A stretch of DNA of 64,000 bases from Canna indica (taxonomy: Eukaryota > Streptophyta > Magnoliopsida > Zingiberales > Cannaceae), in contig CP136891.1 in the NCBI GenBank assembly GCA_034359265.1, positions 52,158,501-52,222,500 on the forward strand, written 5' to 3'. Within the stretch, counting starts at the first letter, position 1, and each line of letters starts with the position of its first letter. Under the pieces are notes generated by a model that saw nothing but the letters and a program-made list of their open reading frames with translations, was not told the DNA's origin and ran no database searches. Both the position numbers and the translations under genes were made by a program. This document shows, piece by piece, positions 34,370-45,187 of the stretch.

Positions 34370-34800
34370 CTCCGAAAAAACCCAAACGCTTCAGAACCTC
34401 ACCAGCGTTCCAAAGATCCTAAGGTAGAAAAGATCACTCCTACCGCCGGACACCATTAAAAAATACAAAAAGATAAAGATAAAAAAACAAAAAAAGAAGG
34501 GGGTTTCCCCTGAAAGGCGTTTCTTTTCCGCCGGAAAACTTCACAAGTTCAGGAACAAGAGCCGGCAAAAGAAAAACGAGAGAAAAGAAAACAAACGGTA
34601 TTCGAGGAGGAGAACGTCGGGGATCGAGGTGGAAACCCTAAAGAGGGAGAAGTCGAGTAAGAAAGGAAGTGATTCGAGGGAGAAAGAAGGCCGTCTCGGG
34701 AACCCTAATCGATTGGGCGAAAGAGGGTGGGGGAACAGTTCGCCATGACTGAGAGGGAGGAGAAGAGAGCAGAGTAAAAGTGAAGGTGATGAGCTTTGCT
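34370..34800 (-). promoter_or_regulatory. 5' UTR and proximal promoter region of the kinase gene
   Basis: GA-rich sequence upstream of the start codon (GGAGAAGAGAG, AAAGAGGGTGG on the plus strand, i.e. CT-rich in the sense of transcription), typical of plant 5' leaders. No clear TATA box was recognised. An alternative ATG at 34385 opens a 75-codon frame (MGFFGDG) out of frame with the kinase; it could act as an upstream frame but is more likely incidental. Confidence 0.4.
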
Positions 34801-34833
34801 CGCTGCTGCCCTTTTGGAATAAGAATTTTAATT

Positions 34834-34834
34834 A

Positions 34835-34868
<34 letters not shown>
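34834..34868. repeat. (ATT)n microsatellite
   Basis: About eleven perfect ATT/TTA triplets directly upstream of the kinase gene leader. Likely length-polymorphic. Confidence 0.95.
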
Positions 34869-34869
<1 letters not shown>

Positions 34870-35649
34870 AGAATTAGAATTTTCAACCTCAGGGAACGAA
34901 TATACATATCCATCCTTGTCAAATGTACAAATAATCTTTAAAGCCTTAAAATTTCACGAAATTTACCTCTAATTTTATGAATTAATGTCGGTGGCGCTAC
35001 AATATTTATGACATTCACTACAACTTTAATTTACTTATTTCTAGTCTGACATATAATCTTAACATATTAAAAATACCCTCAAATTTGGTTCTTTCTAGTT
35101 TGACATACCACATATGTTGTAAAATATCAGAAACACCCCTTATCTTGTTACTATCTTATGCTTATATATATATATTAATTTTTCTAAAATTACTTCATAA
35201 TATCTTATTCAAAACTATTTATTATATATAGTTAAAATTCTTAATCTGAATTATCAAATATTTAAACAAATGAAAATAATTCTACAATAAGTATCACAGA
35301 GGATATCAGAAAAGATGAATTTAAAAGTAGAAGCCCTTAGCATAAGAATTGAGCAGGGGCCTTTATAATAAAACTAAAAAAATATAAGATCTTTTTAGCT
35401 AATATTTTTACGTGACCTAATAAACCTCTGACTAAGTACACTATTTGCATGCTCAAGTCGTCTGAGGAAGGTTTTCTGTCAATGTCGATAAGTCATTATT
35501 AATTGGGTAAATTGTATCAAAGGAAATTTGAATATCGCATGTAGATTATTATACATACAAATGGAGAATTGCATATATAGCACGTGGATAATAAGGACGG
35601 AAAAAATGGAACAATGGAGCAAAATTATTCTTGTATTGTTTGATTGAAC
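34870..35649. other. AT-rich intergenic region
   Basis: About 780 bases upstream of the kinase gene with no recognisable gene or element termini. Contains several copies of TTCTAGTTTGACATA-like phrases (35040, 35095). Confidence 0.4.
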
Positions 35650-35652
35650 TAA

Positions 35653-36146
35653 TGGAACATTTGGTTAATTAACACTTAAAATTGTTGAGAATTTAAATTA
35701 CCACTCAAATAGATTATCATTTTTAAAATTACTGATAAAATTACATTACGATATTTGGTATGTACTGATAATCTCGCTAGTAATTTATATTATCTTACTT
35801 GGTATAAAAAAAAATTACTAAAAAATTAAAAAAAAATAGGGATTATCAATTTACTATGATATGGGGCAAATGAGATGATGCGATGATTTTTTTCTATGTC
35901 AATAGAGAATATTTTAGTTGGGGGTATTTTTGTCAAAAATAAAAAATAATACTACCACCTGGTAATTCATATAGTAACTCTCACCCTTGGTAATATGGAT
36001 TATCACTTGAGTGGTAATGTAAATTATCATAGGCATCTAGATTATTAGTAATCTGTTTCAACCAAACGTGATAATTTACTGGACCCAAATAATTTTAACT
36101 AAGATTATTAATAATCCATTTAGATTACCTCATACTAAATGCTCCA
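35653..36146. mobile_element. Tourist-like (PIF/Harbinger) MITE
   Basis: 494 bp flanked by TAA on both sides (35650-35652, 36147-36149). TIRs TGGAACATTTGGT and, reverse complement of the right end, TGGAGCATTTAGT match at 11 of 13 bases. AT-rich interior with repeated GATTATCA/GTAATTTA phrases, no coding. TSD and TIR length suit PIF/Harbinger MITEs. Confidence 0.75.
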
Positions 36147-36149
36147 TAA

Positions 36150-36720
36150 GTGGCAAAGCCTAAGCTAATTAATTTAAATTCATATTTATTAATAGAAATA
36201 TATTATTCATCAATATCTGACACCGTTAGTTATTAAAAAACATACTTATTTATGTATTTATTTATTTTTAGTTAGGATAAATAAGTTAAATTAAATTAAA
36301 TTACTTAAGTTAACTTTAATTAAATTAAACTACATCAATTACTTTTGATTAAATTAAATTACATCAATTAACTTTAATTGAATTATATTATAAATTAAGT
36401 TACTTATTTTTATTAATGATAATGTCAAAGAACAAAATTTTTGATAATTTTAATTATATTAAAATTCTTAGATTATTTAAATTAGATAAGTTAGTTTTAA
36501 TTAAAATGCTTAAGTTTAACTTTAATTAAATTATATATTAATTATTAATTATTAATAAATTAATTATATTTCTAATAAATAAATTAAATTACTTAAGTTA
36601 ATATAAATGAGTAATTTTTAGTATTTTCATAATATATAAACTCATAAAAGACAATTATAAAAGCAATCGTTTTAATTTTTTATTCGCTATTAAAAAAAAA
36701 TTGCAATAAAAATTAAACTA
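36150..36720. repeat. AT-rich interspersed repeat, copy 2
   Basis: Starts AGTGGCAAAGCCTAAGC and is homologous to 27888-28560; the shared blocks run in the same order. Rich in TTAATTAAATTA. It directly abuts the TAA duplication of the Tourist-like MITE. Confidence 0.5.
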
Positions 36721-37751
36721 CTTTATTAATCAACTGTGCCTAGAACCAAGAAGGTCAGACACTCAGACAACAGCAAAACATCCAAGTTAGGTGGCTTAAT
36801 GAGAGTCCAAATTTTGGATTCCCTGCATAGTCTAGCTTTGTTGGCAAGTGGCAACCCAACGGGTCGCTTCGTTATATTCACGATAAATGAAGGATATAGT
36901 ATACTCGAGGATAGTCTGAATCACAATTACAATTTGCTTAATAATATTCCAAATATACCAAGGTTCAGCTGTCATATTGTTATCTACCAAAATTTTGGAA
37001 TCTATTTTAAAAAAGATAATTACCTGAATACATCCTGAACTTTGGACATTGTCTCATTTGTAGTCAAATCTAAAATAATACCAAATTACATCCTAAATTT
37101 TGACATTGATCTCAATTATATCCTCTCGTTATCTCTCCATCGTTAGCCCCGTTAATTTTATGACGTAGTATGCCCACGTGGAATAAAATAATATTATTTT
37201 TACACATCATTAAAAAAAATATTTTTTTAAAAAAAAAACTTTTTCACTTGTTCCACGTTAGCTTCACCACTCGCCATCTTCACCATTCACCGGATGATCT
37301 AAAAAATAGTCGACATCGCCATCTTCACCCGATGCCCTAAAATCCACTCGTCATCTTCACCCGATGCCCTAAAATTCACTTCTCATCTTCGCCCTAAATT
37401 CCCAAATCCTCGACATTCGTTGATCCCCACTCGTAGAGACGACTAGAGATGCTCACTGGTGCCCTAACTTTTGAAGGAGTTTTCTATCTATGCTTTGTCG
37501 ACGAGGAGGAGTTGTCTTCTTCGCAGCTATCACCACCCAATAAGGTTAGTCACTGTGTAGCTTAGTAGTAGCTCACCATAGCTCACTGACTTCTTCGCCC
37601 TAAATCACTATGTAGACGGTCATATATTGAAGAATCTTCCCTATCTGGTTTCACTCATTCATCTCGTAGCTTAGTAGCTCACCTTACCACCCTCTTAGCT
37701 TACTATTTCACTCATGCACTTAGCTATGACATTAAGATCAAATATAGAAGC

Positions 37752-38773
37752 TAGGGGGGGAGCATCGGGCGGGTCGAGTCAATACCCGACCCGACCCGAT
37801 CGGGTCAATACCCGAATTGTTCAAAAAAAATAAAATCGAACTGACCCGATTTTTAAATCGGGGCCCGACCTGAATTACCCGAAAAAATCAGGCCCCGACC
37901 CGTTTGACCCATTTAACCCGAAAATGTCATTCGGGCAGTGTACTATAGGCTATACCCAATCAAAATTATCAAAATAAAATCAAGTATCAAACTATCAATC
38001 ATTCAAGTATTCAACTATCCATGTTGTAGAAGTGTAGATTAATCAAAATTAATCTTTAATTTTAAGTAATTTACCTGTAGGTTGCAGAGCAGTCGAGCAG
38101 GAGCAGTCGGGCCACGGGCAGTGAAGGACTGGAGGGATGTCGTTGAGGATCGCCGGCGGGCAGCAATGTCGTTGAGGAGATGGCGACGTCGCTGTCGGGG
38201 AGACGATGAGTATTCGGGTCCTTTTGGAGGATTGGAGTCGGCGACTCGGTGCCTCGGCGGACCGGCAGGGTGGGGCGACTGAGTCCTCACCCGAGTGGAA
38301 GGGATCGGCGACGCGTCGACGACGACTGGAGTTAGGCACAGCTGTGCGGCGACTGGCGACTTAGCGAGAGAGGGGAGTCGAGAGTCGAGAGTCGAGAGTC
38401 GAGTCGAGAGTCGAGAGTCGAGACTCGAGAGGGGTGCGGGAAATGGAATGCGGATTGCGCTCGGGCCGCTCGACTTGACCAGGTCAAGTGATCAAGTCAA
38501 TGCCCGCTGCGTTCGGCGCTCCGCGCTCACCTCAAGCGGGTGCGGGTTGATTGCGGGTCGGGTCCAGACTCGAGATGGGGTCGGCTACTTAAATCAGGCG
38601 GGTCGGGTTAAACAGGGTTTTCACCCAAACCCGACCCGACCCAAAAATTTATATAAAATTTTCAAACTTTTGACCCGACCCGACCCGTTATACCCGACTA
38701 ACCCGATCCGAATTGAAATATCGAGTCAATTTTATCAGATTTTTCGGGTCGGATCGGGTTTTGCTCAGCCCTA
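37752..38773. mobile_element. hAT-type MITE inserted in the GRF coding sequence
   Basis: 1022 bp flanked by ATAGAAGC (37744-37751, 38774-38781). TIRs TAGGGGGGGAGCATCGGG and, from the right end, TAGGGCTGAGCAAAACCC. Both sides are lined with GACCCG/CGGGTC repeats. The GC-rich interior includes a heptamer array (GAGTCGA)n at 38375-38422. Open frames inside (38039-38774) are low-complexity and not transposase-like. Confidence 0.9.
38375..38422. repeat. GAGTCGA heptamer minisatellite
   Basis: About seven tandem copies of GAGTCGA with two phase slips, inside the MITE at 37752-38773. Confidence 0.85.
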
Positions 38774-39854
38774 ATAGAAGCTGAGGAAACATCAGCTTCC
38801 TCAATTGTTGACAGACAAATGTGTGATCATTCAATTGAAGCTCGGTTGTTAACTTCAAGAACAGTAAAAAATTCTGGAGACGTTTTTGGAGGTGTGCCCA
38901 CTGGCAGGTAAATTAGTTTAATGAACTCCAACCTAAAAATATATTTTATTTGGTTGTTTGTGTTAATATGAGTTTTTTAAAAAATAATGTTTTGTAGGAT
39001 CGTCAACGCGATTGTGGTTTTTTTGTATGGCTTGACCCTGAATCTTCTAATCGAGGTAGTGAATATATAAGATTCCCTAGAAGCGAGAAGAAATATCTTA
39101 CAGAGAAAATCAACTTGGTGGAAGAGAAAAATACAATTTTGCTAGACAATTTAGCCATCCTGAAAGAGAAAGTGAAAAGATTAGACGAGGAAAAAAAGAT
39201 GTTGGAGCATCAATGCGAAGTTTTCAAGATGGCAAGTAGGAGAATGCATATGTATTTTTGTGTGGTGATATGTGCTTGGATGGTGAATTACTTTATGTGA
39301 TGGTGTTGAATACTTAAGGTTATGTGGTTGTAATGAAACATCTGTATTTGATAACTTCTTTTTGGTGTTGAATGCTTTATGTTATCAATAATGAAACAAC
39401 ATGGTGTAATGAAGCATCTCTCTTAATTTGGTGTAATGTATTTGATATCAGTATTTGTATTTTGGTGTAATGAATACTTTATAATAACTGAATATAACTG
39501 ATATCAGTATCAGCTGTGTAATATCCTAGATATTTTTTATTTATTTTTCCTTTATGTTTGTGTTTGTCAGCCTAGCAGGCTAGTCCGGGGTCGAGCCGAG
39601 TCAACTCATAGTCCAGTGCGAGCTTGCGAGCTCGGGTAAGTAAGAATATGAATTATGTAATTTCTTGCTTGCCCAGGTGAATTTATTTAATTATATGGTT
39701 GCATGTGTTTGGAATTATTAAATTATGTCGCATATTGGTTGATGCATGTGTTTAGCATAGGGTTAGATTAAGCTAAGGTGGGTTAGCGGGTTTGGATCCG
39801 GATTGAGGCGGATGTAGGTTAAAGGAGGTTAGGATTGAAGAGGTGGGAAGGGAT

Positions 39855-39861
39855 TATAAAT
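39855..39861 (+). promoter_or_regulatory. TATA box of gypsy LTR
   Basis: TATAAAT in GGGATTATAAATTCCCC. The homologous box is TATAAAA at 60975-60981 in the LTR at 54369, and appears on the minus strand around 5500-5491 and 10605-10596. It marks the promoter before the GC-rich GAGCCG leader. Confidence 0.6.
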
Positions 39862-40645
39862 TCCCCCCTTGGGCTAGTGGCTCCCTATTGGAGCCGTACA
39901 AGCTATGAAAGGAGAGAGGAGTCAAGCCGAGCCAGCCGCCCCTCTCCCCTTCCCTGGAGCCGCCATCCTCAAGCCACAACAACCGAGCCGAGCGCCCCCC
40001 TTTCTCTCCTTCTCTCTTTCTCTTAGAGCCGAGCAGAGAGGAGCCACCCAGCCAAGCCAAGCCGCCCCTCTCCCTCTTCCCCTTTCTTGAAGCCGGCGGC
40101 TTGGAGTGGAGCCGCCGCCCCCTCTTCCCCCTTCATTGAGTCGATCTGTCATCTCTTAAAGCCGGATTCGAGGGCCGTCGTCCGGAATTTCTCCTCTAAT
40201 CCTCCTTCCTATTTAGGTGAGTGGTCTTACCCCTCCTTCCCGGTTTTCCTTCGAATTCTTGAAGTCGTTCATGGAGGCTTGATTGTTCTTGATTTATTTT
40301 TCGGTGATCTCTCGAATTCTCGCCATTCTTTTGTTTGCCGTGCTTGAGGAGGCCCTAAACCCTCCCCTTTGGGGCTCGACAGCCCTAGGATGATCCTAGG
40401 GGTGCTCGACCAAGGTGGAGGTGAGGGTGCCCTCAAGGTGTTCGATCAAATGCCTAAGTGATGGTTCTTGGTGTTCTTGAGATCCATGCCTTATATTGCT
40501 TATCAATTTGAGTTCCTATATGCCAAAGCATGTCTTGTAATTAATCTGTGATTTTTTGGTAGAACTCATGTTTTACAAAATTAAGATTTTGATAATGATG
40601 CCATGAGTGTTCTTGAGATGGGTTATTAATCATGATGCTTGTTTA

Positions 40646-42316
40646 TGTTGGCTTAAGGTTTTCAACCTTGATCTTAATCTCGGTTTTGATGATAACAAAT
40701 ATGGAACTAATGATTTCATGAAGAGTTATTTTCAGGTTCCATATCGGTTAGCGCACGACGTCTCCGATCGAAAAAATCAGAGAAATCGGCAAGGATGCTC
40801 GTCGATGCTCGAGATTATTCGAGAAGTTAGAGTTTAGGTTTAGGATGTCTAGATAAATTGTAAATTCTCATAATGATGCTAAGAAACCCAAAAACCAATC
40901 CCGAACCTCAAACATGAAAATTCGGAACCGTCCTTAAATTCACTAAGCCTAGGGAGCTCTTTGGAGGGCTATATAACCTAGACATTTACTTGACATAAAA
41001 AATGGCGGTAATTGTTCCTTGGGTCAAAACTAGATAATGATGTATTTTAAAAGAATTTTTGGAAGCCTTTAGCATACCCATATTTGACCCGAGAGATTAG
41101 GAAATTTTCGTTTTCGAAAAATTTGTACTAGATCCCAAAAACTAGATTTTGATTCTTAAGGATTTTGATTTTTTAGATATTTTTATTGAATCCAAATGAG
41201 GGGTAATCCTTATATAACTTAAAGTTAATAAATATTATATAAGTAGACTTAGCGAAGACGGAACCCAAACGAGTAGAAAAACCCAAGCAAAATAGAAAAC
41301 TGCCAGTCTGTCCAATTTTTGGTCGATCGGTCGGTCGACCGACAAAGGCGAAAAAATGGCAGTGAGTGTGTCGGTTGACCGGATCGTGGATCGCTGAAGC
41401 CGCGACTCATTCGGTCGACCCATCGGTCGACCGAACATCGCGTACAAAGCACAGAAAGGCCAATGGTCGATCGGTCGGTCGATCGACAAGCGACCAAACG
41501 GCGAAAACTGCTAGTTTTCTGCCCGTTGAGCTGTCGTTTCATTGAGGGGTTATAAATACTCCTCTCCATCCTTCCTTAAAACAATTGAAGAATTGATCCA
41601 AGCTTTCTTTGAGCCACATTTGATCATCTCTAAAGGATTTATTGAGCCATCCCTTTGCAATCCCTAGTTTCCATGATAACCCTTTGATTTCGCCTTCAAG
41701 ATTTATCGATTCATCATCTCAAGGCATCAAGAGGACTAGAGAGTGTCTTTTGGAGCTAAGTACTTATTGTTTGATTTATTGCTCCAATTGTTATTGTATT
41801 TTGTTGTTTATTTCATTGTAAATCAAGTGTGTAAGCCTAGATTGCTAGGTTTGATTGAGTTGGTGGTTGCCTTGGTGTTAAGGCTTAAATCCACCGGTGT
41901 AAACGTAGTTTGCTAGGATTAGTTCTTGTTGTCCTTAGGATTGAGATGAGAGAGTGCTCTTCGTAGGAAGGCAGAGACTTCCGGCTGTGGAAGTGCCTTC
42001 GGTGTGAGAGCGAAGACTCTCCAGTGAAAATGTCCTCATTGTAAAGGAATCAAGATAATCTAGTAAACTTAGTTTGGAAATCCTAAGCGGTGTGCTTAGG
42101 TAGTGGAGTAGGCATTAGGGCGAACCACTGTAAATCACTGTGTTTGTACTGCTTCCTTTTGCGTTTGCTTAATTAGCATATTTACTTTGCTTCCGCTTGT
42201 TATTCAAATTATTAATTACCTAATTAATTGACTAAACGATTAAAATCAAAATTAGGCAATAAGGATTAGTTAACACACTATTCACCCACTCTCTAGTGTG
42301 GCCATTTCACCCAATA
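40646..42316 (+). repeat. Solo copia LTR inside a solo gypsy LTR
   Basis: 1671 bp from TGTTGGCTTAAGG to CACCCAATA, same family as 22679-24309. Flanks GTTTA (40641-40645) and GTTTC (42317-42321) form a duplication with one change. Contains TATAAATA at 41551-41558 and a GGTCGACCGA-type palindrome cluster (41318-41500). The surrounding gypsy LTR sequence continues on both sides. Confidence 0.9.
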
Positions 42317-43004
42317 GTTTCTTGTTTAAAGATATTGTTGATGCTTGTTAGTCTTGTTTAATAAGTATGAAAGCTGTGAAGTTTATCTCAAGATTAGTAT
42401 TCCATTTTGATGATAATTAAGGATCTAATTTTTTTAAATTTCGGATTTATTTTCATGTTACGCTGAAAATTCAATGTTGCTGGAAATTTATGCTGAATTG
42501 TCAAATCTGTGCTGATTTTAAAATCTCTGTTGTGATGTGAATAAGTTTCTGAATATAGTCGTGTAACCTATCGTTTTGACCAGAAAATATAGTTGGAAAT
42601 ATAGGACATATTCTAGAGATCAGATTCGGGTTTGATACATCAGTATTGGGCACAACAGTAAGCTAAAACAAAATCCTAAAACAAAACCCTAATCTTGGTG
42701 ATTATAATTTTAATTGCATGGTTAAAATTAAAAAAGGGCAACATAATCTATTATAAACTAACAAATAAAGTTATGCATGAAATAAAACCTCACGGGTTAT
42801 GATATTACGGGTCTAGGAGTTGGGGTCGGGTATTGGAGTGTTGAGACGCTTCCCAATAAGGACACTCCTAAGACACCGTATGAGAGACTTGACTTAGGCC
42901 ATGTTACACCATATCTTTATGAATGGCGGAGAGGCCTCGTTGAGGAGCCGGATTGCGGGTTAGGCCTGGAAGGTTGGATAGCTAATTCCCAATCCGTTGA
43001 ACAA

Positions 43005-43400
43005 GCAGTTCGGATGGGCAAATCTCGATTGTTCCTACGTATCTTGTGGAACAAGTTCGGATGGGCAAATTCTGATTCTTCCCAAGAGTCTATATTTAAA
43101 GGAATAAGTTCGGATGAGCGAATTTCGATTATTCCTATGTTATCTTTTTGGAACAAGTTTGGATGGGCAAATCTCGATTGTTCCAGTTTGGCCTCGTGGA
43201 ATAAGTTCGGACGAGCAAATCTCAATTATTCCTGATGTGCTTTTAAGAAATAAGTTCGAACGGACAAATCCTGATTATTCCTGTGATATCTTAAAGGGGT
43301 AAGTTTGGATGGGCGATTCCCGATTGTTCCTACGCATCTCGTGGAGCACGTTCGGATAAGTCAATCCCGATTGCTCCCGAGTATCTTTATATTAGGATAA
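43005..43400 (+). repeat. Tandem block in gypsy LTR
   Basis: Seven or so imperfect units built on GGAA(C/T)AAGTTCGGATGGGC, AAATCTCGATTGTTCC, the reverse complement of the block at 3770-4125 and in the same LTR position. Gives spurious open frames on both strands (42917-43302). Confidence 0.85.
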
Positions 43401-44077
43401 GTTCGGAGGGCCATCCCGATTATCCTAGTATATTTTGTTGCCTTAGGGCATGATAGGCTTAGGCCTATTGATCTTCACCGTTTGGGTGCTGGCTGCCTTC
43501 GGGCAGGTGGTGGCCAGATGGCCTGTTAGTTGGTCACTCCCTTGTGATCTCTCCTGCTTGAGTTAGGAGTTTTGCTTTATGCATCATATCTATGTTTGGT
43601 TTTTCGTGATGGTTGGTAGAACCGCTCACCGAGTTCTTTCGAACTCACCCATTGTCGTTTGTTTTTTTTGTAGAGCCTGATCGGTGAGGTGGGCTGAAGC
43701 ACTTGGCGTGGCTGGAGGGCAAAGGAGCTACATTGATCTCATAGCAGTCCTAGTTAGGGGTCGTAGTCGAGTCTGTAGTAGTTTTATTATGCACTTGTGA
43801 TTTGATGTTGGAGTTGTAGTCCCGTGGGGACATTCATGTCTTTTATTCCATTTTTATTTGTTAAGATGAACGGTTGAACTTGATTTATTATTTTTGCACT
43901 TGAACTTTTTGCTAAAAACTTTATTGTTTAATGAAATCTATTTTTGTTTCTCTTTATAATAAAAACTGTTGTTTCTTTTCGCTATCTTTTATGAGTTGTC
44001 ATGTGCATGAGTTAGGCTGCAGGGTATAGGCACGTATACCTTGGCTGATCACGTGACCCTAAGTTTGGGGCGTGATA

Positions 44078-44545
44078 AGCTGATAACTGATATTAGTATT
44101 AGCTATCAGCTGATATAAGATAACTGACAGTATCACCTGATACTTATATCAATTATCAACTGATAATTTATGATATTAAATAACAGTGGATAGCATTTTG
44201 ACAGTGAAAATAACTAATAGCATTTTGACATAACACAGTGAAACTGAAACTTGATATATTTCGATATAACTGGTAGTATTTTGACACATAATTTGATCTA
44301 ACTGATATCAATTACTGATATTAATATCAATTACTGATATCAATATCAATTACTGATATCAGTATCAGCTGATAACTGATATCAGTATCAGCTATTAGCT
44401 GATATTAGTATCAGCTATCAGCTGATATCAGATACCTGACAGTATCAGTTGATACTGATATCAGTATCAGCTATCAGGTGATACAGTGGATATTAACTGG
44501 TGATATTAAATGACAGTATCAGCATAACTGAAACTTACTGAAAAC
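44078..44545. repeat. TGATATCAGTATCAGC-type repeat array
   Basis: Irregular reiteration of self-complementary phrases ACTGATATCAGTATCAGCTG, ATCAGCTGATA and CTGACAGTATCA over about 460 bases. The array also precedes the gypsy solo LTR (39470-39516), so the LTR inserted within it. It lies between the GRF and MURA genes of the MuDR-like element. Confidence 0.8.
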
Positions 44546-45187
44546 ATAACTTCATCCATTCACGGTGAAACAAAATCTATATTTCAAAATATCATAGTAT
44601 CAAATTCTTAGTATCATCCCTTATATCCTTTACAAAACATGAAACTTAGGCCATTCATATATATACAATGTCAAAGTAGTGTCAATCACAGTGACGCGGT
44701 ATCAAAATCAAAGTTTACAGTGTCAATCATAGTGACACAGTATCAAAATGATAGTATCAGATTACAATGTCTAACAACAGTTCAATCATCTCTTGTTGCT
44801 GTCTCATTTTGTCCACCAATAGGAGAAGTCTGAGATGCTTGGAACTCTTATCTTGCTTCTCTTGCTACTTATAAGCGCCGAACTCTCATATATCGTTCTC
44901 GAATAATTGAGTCACTCCATTCTCCTCCGCTTGAACAAATTGACATTCCACTACCAGGCATCTACAAAATAAATAAGCATGAATTAGCTATCCAAATTGA
45001 AATAACTTGTAATATGAAAAAGTTAGTAAACTAATTTGTAATACTCTATAGTAAGTGTTCCTTGTTTCCTCTCCAACAAACACATCAAATCCTTGTGAAG
45101 CCATAGCTGTTTCTCTACATATTGCCTAAAACACACCAATTATATTAGAATGTTAATGCTAATAATAAAATCATAACTCAAGTCCTC
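44546..45187. other. Non-coding stretch 3' of the MURA gene
   Basis: AT-rich, with three near-copies of GTGTCAATCACAGTGACGCGG / GTATCAAAATCA phrases (44675-44760). It continues the low-complexity character of the preceding array. No coding recognised. Confidence 0.35.

Larger units (their letters stand above)
37728..39300 (+). pseudogene. GRF zinc-finger protein (At4g04775-like), interrupted
   Basis: Start ATGACATTAAGATCAAATATAG at 37728. After eight codons a hAT MITE (37752-38773) interrupts it. The frame then continues EETSASSIVDRQMCDHSIEARLLTSRTVKNSGDVF (38782-38895), the first half of a GRF finger (normally CxCG..A.LLTSRT.KNPGR.F). A GT splice site lies at 38908 and an AG at 38997. The second exon (38998-39300) reads DRQRDCGFFVWLDPE, the second half of the finger, then a coiled coil (KYLTEKINLVEEKNTILLD, LKEKVKRLDEEKKMLEHQ) and a hydrophobic end (MYFCVVICAWMVNYFM) like a C-terminal membrane anchor. 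The two exons are not in phase as written, so there is also an indel. This domain order is that of the plant At4g04775-like family. Confidence 0.65.
39517..44077 (+). repeat. Solo gypsy LTR (with nested copia solo LTR)
   Basis: Starts TGTAATATCCTAGATA (39517), ends GGGGCGTGATA (44077), with a perfect target duplication AGCTG (39512-39516, 44078-44082). Minus the nested copia LTR (40646-42316) the length is about 2.9 kb. It has TATAAAT at 39855-39861 before the GAGCCG-rich segment, and a tandem block at 43005-43400. The final C of the usual TGACA end is T here. No internal retroelement sequence remains. Confidence 0.95.

Noticed and set aside
34158..34385. Alternative first exon of the kinase ([14 protein letters not shown] frame, Glu/Gly-rich)
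   Set aside because: It overlaps the chosen first exon in another phase and would not join exon 2 in frame. The MGLGHVQ frame gives the family-typical KVDTSIS end and the correct phase.
36736..37038. 100-codon plus-strand frame
   Set aside because: No recognisable domain, no clear promoter, and it lies in AT-rich repeat DNA next to the left part of the MuDR-like remnant. Not supported as a gene.
38039..38774. Frames of 66-159 codons on both strands in a GC-rich stretch
   Set aside because: They lie wholly inside a hAT-type MITE and consist of low-complexity Arg/Ser/Pro peptides.
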